The notes under the pieces: model-generated
Told to the model about the DNA's origin: nothing
Database searches by the model: none
What the model saw: the letters and a program-made list of their open reading frames with translations, nothing else
Shown: piece by piece, positions 57,957 through 64,000 of the stretch
Position numbering within the stretch: position 1 is the stretch's first letter
Layout of the letters: each line of letters opens with the position of its first letter
Source: Bacteroidales bacterium
GTDB taxonomy: Bacteria > Bacteroidota > Bacteroidia > Bacteroidales > WCHB1-69
Direction of reading: 5' to 3'
DNA length: 64,000 nucleotides
NCBI GenBank assembly: GCA_024400835.1
Contig: JAKSMC010000002.1
Span: 1-64,000, forward strand
Made by a program: the position numbers and the translations under genes

Positions 57957-58265
57957 ATAAATGCAAATCGGAAGCAACTAAGACCCACGGTCTATGCAAT
58001 GTGGGACCGCGGCAGCGATTGGAGCCCATTTACTTGCGTGCGGGTGGGAGGACGGGGTGTTTTATATGGAAGCAAATCTTTGCAAATCTGAAACGAATTT
58101 GCGCCTGACGGCGCATGTGGGTGGGCAGCAAGTTAGGGCAAAAAGCGCGACGGCACCGCGTTGGATTGCGGGTCGGTGGTGCCGGGCCGCCCAAATCATA
58201 ATAAATCCAAAATATATTAGGTCAACAAGTATATAGCTGCCTATAAAAATGGGATTTACATATTT
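57957..58265. repeat. 309-bp direct repeat, left copy (apparent target duplication)
   Basis: Runs from ATAAATGC to CATATTT and abuts the left end of the IS element. It is the same as 59947-60255 except one base (C at 57978, A at 59968). Confidence 0.95.
58217..58243 (+). repeat. TTAGGTCAA short dispersed repeat
   Basis: TTAGGTCAACAAGTATATAG then CTGCCTA, inside the left direct repeat; the right copy is at 60207-60233. Confidence 0.65.
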
Positions 58266-58283
58266 CCTGACTTTGGCGAAGAT

Positions 58284-59829
58284 TCACCCATTTTGAGTTT
58301 CGATACCCAAAGTGTCAAAGAGAGGCAGTAAGGACCGATGCTCCGGAGTGAGGAACAAGGTTCTGGTTCGGACATGGTTTGTTCCCGGTATTTTCACATG
58401 TAGTGTTATGAGCGTTTTGGCAATGTCCAAGACTTTGTCAATGCTCATGTCAAGTTTGGTTTCCTTGATGATTCTTTCCAACTCCTTATAGATTTTGTAC
58501 GCGACAAAGCAGATGCAGATATGTGCCTCGATGCGTTTTTCTGTAAAGTGGAAGATTGGACGCATCTCCAGATTGCCTTTTGATATCCTGAAGGCTCTTT
58601 CCACTACCCAGAGGCTATGGTACTGGTCAATGATTGTCTGAGCAGGCAGGTCTGTGTTGGTCCTGTAACCTTTCAGACCATCCCAGCGTGCATCCATGTC
58701 GATCTTGTCCTGATTGATGACAACTTGAACTCCCTTGCTGATTTTCCAGAAACTTGTTATATCCATGCTTGTTCAGTTTGTCCTTGGTCAGGGAGCCTGT
58801 GGCATAGCGTTTGCGCAACTTTTCAACGCCCTGCTCACGGTTATGGGCTTCCTTTGCCGCCCTCTTTGCGGAATAACCCACGATTAGCCTCTCCTTCTTG
58901 TCGTAATGTCGCTCGTATATCCGTCCGTCCGCCTTGTCTAGGGAGAGCACCCAGTCTTTTACGGTCTCACTCTCATTGCGCAGGCGGGCTCCAATGATGT
59001 ACTTGTAGTTGGCTTCTTTCAGCAGCCTGACATTGGTCTTGGACATCAGCCCCGAGTCCGCCACGACAACAAAGTCCTTGAGGGCAAAACGCTGCTTGAA
59101 GTCGTCTATGATCGGGATCATCGTGCGCCCTTCGTACTGGCTGCCGTTGAACACAGCATAGGAGAGCGGGTACCCTCCCGCGCTGACAAGCAGGCCGAGG
59201 ATGATTTGCGACTCGCTTGTCTTGCCGTCCTTGGAAAAACCCGGCTGCCGCAGCTCATCACGGGCCGGGGTCTCGAAGTAAAGGGATGTCACATCATAGA
59301 ACATCAGCCCGATATTTCCTCCCAGCACTCTCATCGTGTGGGCCACACTGACCTTCTGGACAGCCTCCTGCTGGGTGTTGTACAACTTGTCCATATAGCG
59401 GTATATCTGCCAATGGTTGAGGTCCTCCTTGTAATAGGCCTTCAGATAGGCCGCCGTGGCCATTTTGCTCCCCGGCTGACAGATGCGGGCAATCACCAGG
59501 TTGCGCAACACATTGTCGGATATCGCACCGAATCCGACCATGTCATATACCTTGTTGAGTATGAGCTGTGTCCCGTTTATCACCGCAGATTCAATGCTGT
59601 CGAGCATCTCGTCCACACGAGCGAACGACTCTCCGATGCCGTCGAAGTCCAGGACCGCTTGTCCGACGTGATGCAGAATCCAATCCTTCCCTTTGTTGAC
59701 AAAATTATCAATCTCTTGTGGATCAGTTGATATGCCGATACAGACAAGTTCTTTCGGCTTGCCCGAACTCTTGTCTATCACCACGACACTGGTGCTGCCC
59801 GATTTGTTCCTCCTTTTGCGCACAAACAT
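58284..59829 (-). pseudogene. IS1634-family DDE transposase, split by a +1 frameshift
   Basis: The reading frame starts at ATG 59829 and carries the first two catalytic Asp in YDVTSLYF (Asp179) and VVVADSGL (Asp258). At about 58742-58745 a run of four A on the minus strand holds one base too many; past it the frame changes to one that carries the third acidic residue in VVERAFRISKGNLEMR and runs to 58284. Removing one A rejoins LNKHGYNKFLE to ISKGVQVVIN as one protein of about 515 residues. Either inactive, a sequencing error, or a recoded gene; programmed frameshifting is not usual for this family. Confidence 0.88.
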
Positions 59830-59832
59830 ACT

Positions 59833-59841
59833 GCAAAAGTA
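59833..59841 (-). promoter_or_regulatory. -7 promoter box of the transposase gene
   Basis: TACTTTTGC on the minus strand only 3 nt before the ATG; transcription should start at or close to the start codon. Confidence 0.55.
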
Positions 59842-59946
59842 CGAAAAAGGAGGAGCGATTCACCCAAAACAAATGACAAAATTTGTTAACTACCTGGCTA
59901 TAAACACTTAATAAAAAAAGTGAAAAATTAGACCGCCAAAGTCAGG

Positions 59947-60255
59947 ATAAATGCAAATCGGAAGCAAATAAGACCCACGGTCTATGCAATGTGGGACCGC
60001 GGCAGCGATTGGAGCCCATTTACTTGCGTGCGGGTGGGAGGACGGGGTGTTTTATATGGAAGCAAATCTTTGCAAATCTGAAACGAATTTGCGCCTGACG
60101 GCGCATGTGGGTGGGCAGCAAGTTAGGGCAAAAAGCGCGACGGCACCGCGTTGGATTGCGGGTCGGTGGTGCCGGGCCGCCCAAATCATAATAAATCCAA
60201 AATATATTAGGTCAACAAGTATATAGCTGCCTATAAAAATGGGATTTACATATTT
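59947..60255. repeat. 309-bp direct repeat, right copy (apparent target duplication)
   Basis: Same as 57957-58265 except for one base; abuts the right end of the IS element. Confidence 0.95.
60207..60233 (+). repeat. TTAGGTCAA short dispersed repeat
   Basis: Copy carried by the right direct repeat. Confidence 0.65.
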
Positions 60256-60273
60256 GTTGTCCTGCCTATATTT

Positions 60274-60330
60274 CCCACGAATTATATAGAGGTTAATCTA
60301 CATTCGTGTTCATTGGTGAAAATTCGTGGG
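60274..60330. repeat. CCCACGAATT inverted repeat with ATTCGTG units
   Basis: Perfect 10-bp arms; between them ATTCGTGTTCATTGGTGAA gives degenerate 9-10-bp units. Confidence 0.65.
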
Positions 60331-60361
60331 CTATGTCCCAAAATTATGTTATAAAAAACAA

Positions 60362-60389
60362 TTAGGTCAACAAGTATGTAGTTACCTTA
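60362..60389 (+). repeat. TTAGGTCAA short dispersed repeat
   Basis: TTAGGTCAACAAGTATGTAG then TTACCTTA, just before the end of the membrane protein gene. Confidence 0.65.
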
Positions 60390-60406
60390 ACATAGGAGAT
60401 TTAGCA

Positions 60407-61090
60407 CTACCATTGCACCAAACTATACATAAAGCCAATCATAAGGGCAAACCACAAACCGACAATAATGAGCAGCAAGAGCATGGATTTTCCTTCTTCT
60501 TTTCTTTTCGCAACAGACATCCTCGGTATATAGCGGTCGCCCGGTCCGAAAGCCAGTTCCAAGCGGTCATATTGATCTGTGTTGAATCTGACAGCCACTC
60601 CTTTTTGTTTAAGGAATCTGCAAAGATACAGATAATTCATTCGGGTATCTTTACGGGCCGAATGGTTGCGTACGGGGGCATCGCAACATATTCTCACATA
60701 TTTCTTGAATCGCGGCGTTCCTGTTTTCAGATGAAATCTCATAAAATCATCGCCTCGGCTTGGAGAGTAAAAAGTGATGTCCTCCAAATTTTCGTACTCA
60801 ATACGAATAGTTCGCCTAAATGGACACAACGGGAAGCAAATCTCTATATGGTCCTCATAAAACAGAGGAACTTTAAGCACACACACCCACAATAACGCAG
60901 ACAGTACAACAAACGGAGGCCAAAACCATAAGTAGCCAATTTCTTTATCCGTATTCAAAGTGATTATGACAAAAAGGACCGAAAGCAAAAGATACAGGAC
61001 TAAATTCCATCCCACAACGGATTCAACATACAATGCGGTCCTATATCTGTAATCCTTTTTATCGAGTTTGGTCATTGCTCCCATAAACAT
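60407..61090 (-). CDS. Membrane protein of unknown function
   Basis: About 227 residues. Two hydrophobic segments near the N-terminus (VVGWNLVLYLLLSVLFVIIT and IGYLWFWPPFVVLSALLWVC), a soluble central domain, and a third hydrophobic span at the very C-terminus (MLLLLIIVGLWFALMIGFMY). No family recognised. The start is uncertain among ATGs at 61090, 61084 and 61075; the frame back to 61204 would cross the TATCTTTGC promoter and is rejected. Confidence 0.65.
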   Translation of the reverse strand: MFMGAMTKLDKKDYRYRTALYVESVVGWNLVLYLLLSVLFVIITLNTDKEIGYLWFWPPFVVLSALLWVCVLKVPLFYEDHIEICFPLCPFRRTIRIEYENLEDITFYSPSRGDDFMRFHLKTGTPRFKKYVRICCDAPVRNHSARKDTRMNYLYLCRFLKQKGVAVRFNTDQYDRLELAFGPGDRYIPRMSVAKRKEEGKSMLLLLIIVGLWFALMIGFMYSLVQW

Positions 61091-61103
61091 TTCAAATGGA
61101 GTT

Positions 61104-61112
61104 GCAAAGATA
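61104..61112 (-). promoter_or_regulatory. -7 promoter box of the membrane protein gene
   Basis: TATCTTTGC on the minus strand, 14 nt before the first ATG. Confidence 0.6.
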
Positions 61113-61211
61113 GAAAAAAAGAGAAAATCCATTTGTTCAAGAAATGCCTTTATCAAAATTTCAATGTTTATAAAAAAAACAACAACTGCAATTTCGTAAT
61201 TCATGCTAAAG

Positions 61212-61220
61212 TATTTTTGC
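61212..61220 (+). promoter_or_regulatory. -7 promoter box of the OmpA-mutY unit
   Basis: TATTTTTGC, 23 nt upstream of the OmpA-family ATG. Confidence 0.7.
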
Positions 61221-61242
61221 GCGTTTTGAATAATTGTAAAAA

Positions 61243-62229
61243 ATGAAGAAGAGTATCATCATCTTATTGGCAATTTTCGCCGCATTCCAATTCACCGGAT
61301 GCGTCACCAAACAAAAATACAACGAGTTACAAAATCAGTACAAAAGATGTCAGGACGACCTGACTTACGTCAATTCTGAGAACGTGGATTTCTCGAATGC
61401 CAAGAAGCAACTTACCGCCGAATTAGACGCAATGTCATTGAAAGCCAAACAGCTCACAGACGACACCCTGTCTCTGTCACGCAGACTCCGCCAGTCGGAG
61501 CGCGACCTGGCAAAGGCCACGCGCGACTATGACGACCTGCTGAAGAGCTTCGCCGAACAGAATGTCAACAATCAAAACCAGATGAACGACATGCTGAGCA
61601 GCATTGACAAAATAAAAGACGAACTCAATGCAAAGGAAAACCTTCTGAACGCACAGCAAGACTCATTGGAAGCCGCCCGAAAAGTGCTGGCTGCCAAAGA
61701 AGCACGTATCCAGGAGATGCAAAACGTTCTCGACCAAAAAGATGCAGAAGTCAAAGCCTTGAAGACCAAAGTCAGCACCGCCCTCAAAGGTTTTGAAGGC
61801 AGCGGCCTCAACGTGACAGAAAAGGACGGCAAAGTCTATGTCTCAATGGAAGACAAACTGCTGTTCGCATCCGGCAGCTGGACCATCAACGAACAGGGCC
61901 TCAACGCCATCAAGGAACTGGCACGGGTACTCGAAAACGAAAAAGACATCGCCGTGCTGATTGAAGGCCACACCGACAACTTAGCATACCGAGGAAACGG
62001 CCAAGTGAAGGACAATTGGGACCTCAGCGTCATGCGTGCCACTTCCGTAGTGAGAGCCATCCTGCAAAACGGCGACATCGAGCCCGTGCGCCTTTCCGCA
62101 TCCGGTCGCAGCGAATATCTGCCCATCGACAACGCCAACACCCCGGAGGCCCGCGCCAAAAACCGCCGCACGGAGATCATCCTCACACCGAACCTGGACA
62201 AGCTGTTCGAACTGATTCAGAACAACTAA
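61243..62229 (+). CDS. OmpA-family peptidoglycan-binding lipoprotein
   Basis: 328 residues. Lipoprotein signal (MKKSIIILLAIFAAFQFTGC, Cys20), a long coiled coil (about 25-180), and a C-terminal OmpA domain (about 195-320) with LIEGHTDN, LSVMRATSVVRAIL and ARAKNRRTEIIL. It likely links the outer membrane to peptidoglycan. mutY begins 1 nt after its stop, so the two share a transcript. Confidence 0.92.
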   Translation: MKKSIIILLAIFAAFQFTGCVTKQKYNELQNQYKRCQDDLTYVNSENVDFSNAKKQLTAELDAMSLKAKQLTDDTLSLSRRLRQSERDLAKATRDYDDLLKSFAEQNVNNQNQMNDMLSSIDKIKDELNAKENLLNAQQDSLEAARKVLAAKEARIQEMQNVLDQKDAEVKALKTKVSTALKGFEGSGLNVTEKDGKVYVSMEDKLLFASGSWTINEQGLNAIKELARVLENEKDIAVLIEGHTDNLAYRGNGQVKDNWDLSVMRATSVVRAILQNGDIEPVRLSASGRSEYLPIDNANTPEARAKNRRTEIILTPNLDKLFELIQNN

Positions 62230-62230
62230 C

Positions 62231-63226
62231 ATGCAGTTCACCGACACGTTGCTGACGTGGTTCGAAGAAAACCAACGCTCCCTGCCCTGGCGCGGGGAAT
62301 GCGACCCCTATAAAATCTGGGTATCTGAAATCATCCTGCAGCAGACCCGCGTGCAGCAAGGATGGGACTACTATCTGCGCTTCGTCGAAGCCTTCCCTTC
62401 CGTGCGGCATTTAGCAGAAGCCTCCGAAGAACAGGTGCTGCGCCTCTGGCAGGGGCTGGGCTACTACTCACGCGCGCGCAACTTGCACACCGCTGCCCAG
62501 CAAATCAGGGACCTGCACAACGGCAAATTCCCAGACCAATACGAAGACATCCGCAAGCTCAAAGGCATCGGCGACTACACCGCCGCAGCCATCGGCTCCA
62601 TCGCCTTCGGGCTGCCCTACCCCGCTGTCGACGGCAACGTGCTCCGCATCATCAGCCGCATCTTCGGCATCTGCGAGGACATTGCCGACCCCGCCACCAA
62701 GCGAACCATCACCGACATCTGCAAACAGCACATCGACGTTAGAAAGCCCGGAACCTTCAACCAAGCCTGCATGGATTTCGGTGCCATTCAGTGCACACCC
62801 AAAAGCCCCAAGTGCGGCGGCTGCCCATTCCAACAAAGTTGCTTTGCCTTCGGGCACCAACTCACGGAAACCCTGCCGATAAAGAGCAACAAGATTGTGA
62901 AAAAGGAACGCCATTTCCACTACACCTTCTACATATATAATAATAGTACCGTCATCGAGCAGCGCACCGGCAGCGACATCTGGAAAAACCTCTATCAGTT
63001 TCCGCTGCACGAAAGCGCCAAGCCGACAACGAAAGCGAAGCCCACGGCGGAGTTCCGCGAAGTACTCACACACCAAATCATCAATGCAAAATTCTATACG
63101 AAAGTCCTAAAAAAGGAACCAGTCCTCACCGCCGAACAGAAATTGGTAAATATCGAAGAACTTTCGAAATACCCAATGCCGAAGATTATGACACTTTTTA
63201 TAGATACTTTGGACATTGACCGTTAA
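62231..63226 (+). CDS. mutY: A/G-specific adenine glycosylase
   Basis: 331 residues. Removes adenine opposite 8-oxoguanine. Catalytic Glu33 in SEIILQQTR, helix-hairpin-helix LKGIGDYTAAAIGS, catalytic Asp134 in PAVDGNVLRI, and the iron-sulfur cysteines Cys188, 195, 198 and 204 (C-X6-C-X2-C-X5-C). The C-terminal NUDIX-like recognition domain follows (about 215-330). Confidence 0.96.
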   Translation: MQFTDTLLTWFEENQRSLPWRGECDPYKIWVSEIILQQTRVQQGWDYYLRFVEAFPSVRHLAEASEEQVLRLWQGLGYYSRARNLHTAAQQIRDLHNGKFPDQYEDIRKLKGIGDYTAAAIGSIAFGLPYPAVDGNVLRIISRIFGICEDIADPATKRTITDICKQHIDVRKPGTFNQACMDFGAIQCTPKSPKCGGCPFQQSCFAFGHQLTETLPIKSNKIVKKERHFHYTFYIYNNSTVIEQRTGSDIWKNLYQFPLHESAKPTTKAKPTAEFREVLTHQIINAKFYTKVLKKEPVLTAEQKLVNIEELSKYPMPKIMTLFIDTLDIDR

Positions 63227-63249
63227 ACTTTGAACCTTAAAACCTTAAT
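63224..63249. repeat. 7-bp-type repeat tract
   Basis: ACTTTGA, ACCTTAA, AACCTTA units between mutY and tadA. Confidence 0.5.
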
Positions 63250-63291
63250 TTGGCCTTAGTGATTAGACCAAATTCACCAACCACAAAAGAT

Positions 63292-63723
63292 ATGTCAGAC
63301 GAATATTATATGAAGATGGCTTTAAATGAAGCCATGGACGCATTGGAAGCCGACGAGGTACCGGTCGGCGCAGTTGTAGTCTTAGAAGACAGAATCATAG
63401 CGCGGGGTCACAACCTGACGGAGACCTTGAAAGACGTCACGGCGCATGCGGAAATGATGGCGATCACGGCGGCGGCGAACGGTTTGGGAGCAAAATATCT
63501 GCGGAACTGCACACTTTACGTGACCTTGGAGCCCTGCATTATGTGCGCCGGCGCCATCATGCACAGCCAATTGGGAAGGCTGGTTTTCGGAGCAAATGAT
63601 CCGAAAAAAGGGTACACGACGCTGAATGTAGACTTCTTTCCGAAGAATTTAAAGGTGGAAAAAGGGGTTTTAGAGGAGGAATGCTCGCGGATTTTGAAGG
63701 ATTTCTTCAAAGAAAAGAGGTAG
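63292..63723 (+). CDS. tadA: tRNA-specific adenosine deaminase
   Basis: 143 residues. Deaminates A34 to inosine in tRNA-Arg(ACG). Zinc site HAE (52-54) and PCIMC (81-85); catalytic Glu54. Start: ATG at 63292 (MSDEYYMKMAL), with the in-frame codon at 63250 in the repeat tract rejected. The gene is tail to tail with tRNA-Arg(ACG), the substrate of the enzyme. Confidence 0.95.
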   Translation: MSDEYYMKMALNEAMDALEADEVPVGAVVVLEDRIIARGHNLTETLKDVTAHAEMMAITAAANGLGAKYLRNCTLYVTLEPCIMCAGAIMHSQLGRLVFGANDPKKGYTTLNVDFFPKNLKVEKGVLEEECSRILKDFFKEKR

Positions 63724-63730
63724 AAAAACA

Positions 63731-63762
63731 AAAAAAAGGATGCGAAAACGCATCCTTTTTTC
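63731..63762. terminator. Bidirectional terminator between tadA and tRNA-Arg
   Basis: AAAAAAAGGATGCG and CGCATCCTTTTTT pair across a 4-nt loop, with T runs on both sides. Confidence 0.92.
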
Positions 63763-63763
63763 T

Positions 63764-63840
63764 TGGTGACCCCTGCAGGATTCAAACCTGCAACCTTTTG
63801 ATCCGTAGTCAAATACTCTATTCAGTTGAGCTAAGGGGCC
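63764..63840 (-). tRNA. tRNA-Arg (anticodon ACG)
   Basis: On the minus strand: acceptor GGCCCCT/AGGGGTC (one G-U), D-arm GCTC, anticodon stem TTTGA/TCAAA with loop CTACGGA, T-arm TGCAGGTTTGAATCCTGCA. The CCA end is encoded, unlike tRNA-Gly and tRNA-Cys here. The A34 wobble base needs TadA to read CGC and CGA codons. Confidence 0.94.
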
Positions 63841-63859
63841 AGTGCCATTGTTTGACGGC

Positions 63860-63868
63860 GCAAAAGTA
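63860..63868 (-). promoter_or_regulatory. -7 promoter box of tRNA-Arg
   Basis: TACTTTTGC on the minus strand followed by GCCGTCAAAC. Confidence 0.7.
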
Positions 63869-63945
63869 CATTTTTTTTAATATGGTGCACAAAAAAAATA
63901 AAAAAAAATTTTTTTTCAAGAATGACAATCTATTGAAAAAAAGTG

Positions 63946-63954
63946 TATTTTTGC
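63946..63954 (+). promoter_or_regulatory. -7 promoter box of the tRNA at the window end
   Basis: TATTTTTGC followed by GGCCTCAAAC; nearly the same as the tRNA-Gly promoter. Confidence 0.7.
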
Positions 63955-63976
63955 GGCCTCAAACGACGAAGGGTAT

Positions 63977-64000
63977 TGAGCTATGGTGTAACGGTAGCAC
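63977..64000 (+). tRNA. 5' part of a tRNA, probably tRNA-Gln
   Basis: TGAGCTATGGTGTAACGGTA then GCAC has an acceptor 5' strand and a D-arm with the TATGGTGTAACGGTAGCAC pattern that I know from Bacteroidetes tRNA-Gln. The window ends before the anticodon. Confidence 0.55.

Larger units (their letters stand above)
57614..58283. other. 670-bp GC-rich non-coding region next to the IS element
   Basis: From the flotillin promoter (57689) to the IS end. It includes a TTAGGTCAA repeat in inverted orientation, an AACCCC/GGGGTT hairpin near 57827-57842, and a structured GC-rich stretch with GCGCC-TGAC-GGCGC (58101-58114) and CGGCACC..GGTGCCG arms. No credible ORF; the 80-residue frame at 57994 is duplicated with the IS and looks spurious. 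Confidence 0.55.
58266..59946 (-). mobile_element. IS1634-like insertion sequence (1681 bp)
   Basis: The element is bounded by perfect 13-bp terminal inverted repeats, CCTGACTTTGGCG at 58266-58278 and its complement at 59934-59946. Inside lies one DDE transposase gene broken by a single-base frameshift, with its own TACTTTTGC promoter at the right end. It sits exactly between two 309-bp direct repeats. Confidence 0.9.
60256..60406. other. Intergenic stretch right of the IS duplication
   Basis: Together with the repeats, 59830-60406 is a gene-free span of 577 bp. It holds an inverted repeat CCCACGAATT (60274-60283) / AATTCGTGGG (60321-60330), ATTCGTG-type short units between them, and a TTAGGTCAA repeat. 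No ORF supported. Confidence 0.6.

Noticed and set aside
57994..58236. 80-codon frame in the direct repeat, present twice
   Set aside because: Its product has no recognisable fold, composition is odd and the duplication is explained by the IS insertion.
57957..60255. Composite transposon with the 309-bp repeats as its ends
   Set aside because: The repeats hold no transposase or terminal repeats of their own, while the inner element has perfect 13-bp ends.

Overview
The window reads as chromosomal DNA of a member of the Bacteroidota, most likely order Bacteroidales. The evidence is the Bacteroidetes-type -7 promoter box (TAnnTTTGC) directly upstream of most transcription units, a giant secreted protein with a type IX secretion C-terminal sorting domain, an outer-membrane TonB-dependent receptor with a carboxypeptidase-like N-domain, Bacteroidetes-style ECF sigma factors, MenA, and an 80-residue-class ATP synthase epsilon subunit. 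No species assignment is possible from sequence reading alone.

Layout. 0-6.3 kb: a C-terminally truncated AAA ATPase, an unusual ECF sigma factor fused to a membrane segment and WG repeats followed by a DUF2807 protein, a secreted TPR-like protein, an M16 protease and a small membrane protein. 6.4-13.5 kb: one 2389-residue type IX-secreted multidomain protein. 13.7-20.9 kb (+): patatin lipase, uvrB, acyl-CoA synthetase, SDR, LD-carboxypeptidase and acyltransferase, ended by a strong terminator. 21-26.2 kb (-): hutI, then an envelope operon (acyltransferase, GT9, LpxH-like, Era). 26.2-31.1 kb: purC, atpDC, tRNA-Gly, tRNA-Cys, pyrBI. 31.3-41.6 kb (-): a duplicated TldD-like secreted protein, purA, RlmD-type methyltransferase, nadD, GT39 transferase, CPBP protease, menA. 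41.8-45.4 kb (+): Rpn-like nuclease, radA, RseC-like protein, P-loop kinase. 45.4-57.6 kb: mostly (-), an ECF sigma/anti-sigma pair followed by secreted proteins (beta-propeller-like, DUF6624, TonB receptor, two FGE-fold proteins without catalytic cysteines, an unknown), with an ORF6N gene on (+), and a flotillin upstream. 58-60.3 kb: an IS1634-like element inside a 309-bp direct repeat. 60.4-64 kb: membrane protein, OmpA lipoprotein, mutY, tadA, tRNA-Arg(ACG), and the start of another tRNA.

Functional themes. Housekeeping genes (nucleotide synthesis, DNA repair, tRNA, ATP synthase, NAD, menaquinone) are mixed with envelope and secretion genes. tadA sits tail to tail with tRNA-Arg(ACG), its expected substrate. 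The 45-56 kb region looks like an accessory, repeat-rich block of secreted proteins headed by a sigma/anti-sigma pair.

The most unusual non-genic content is (i) an insertion element whose target duplication appears to be 309 bp, (ii) a family of short palindromes placed at or across the stop codons of genes, (iii) many tracts of degenerate 7-8 bp tandem repeats between genes and once inside the type IX sorting domain, and (iv) other short dispersed repeats. I saw no CRISPR array, rRNA operon, prophage or replication origin.
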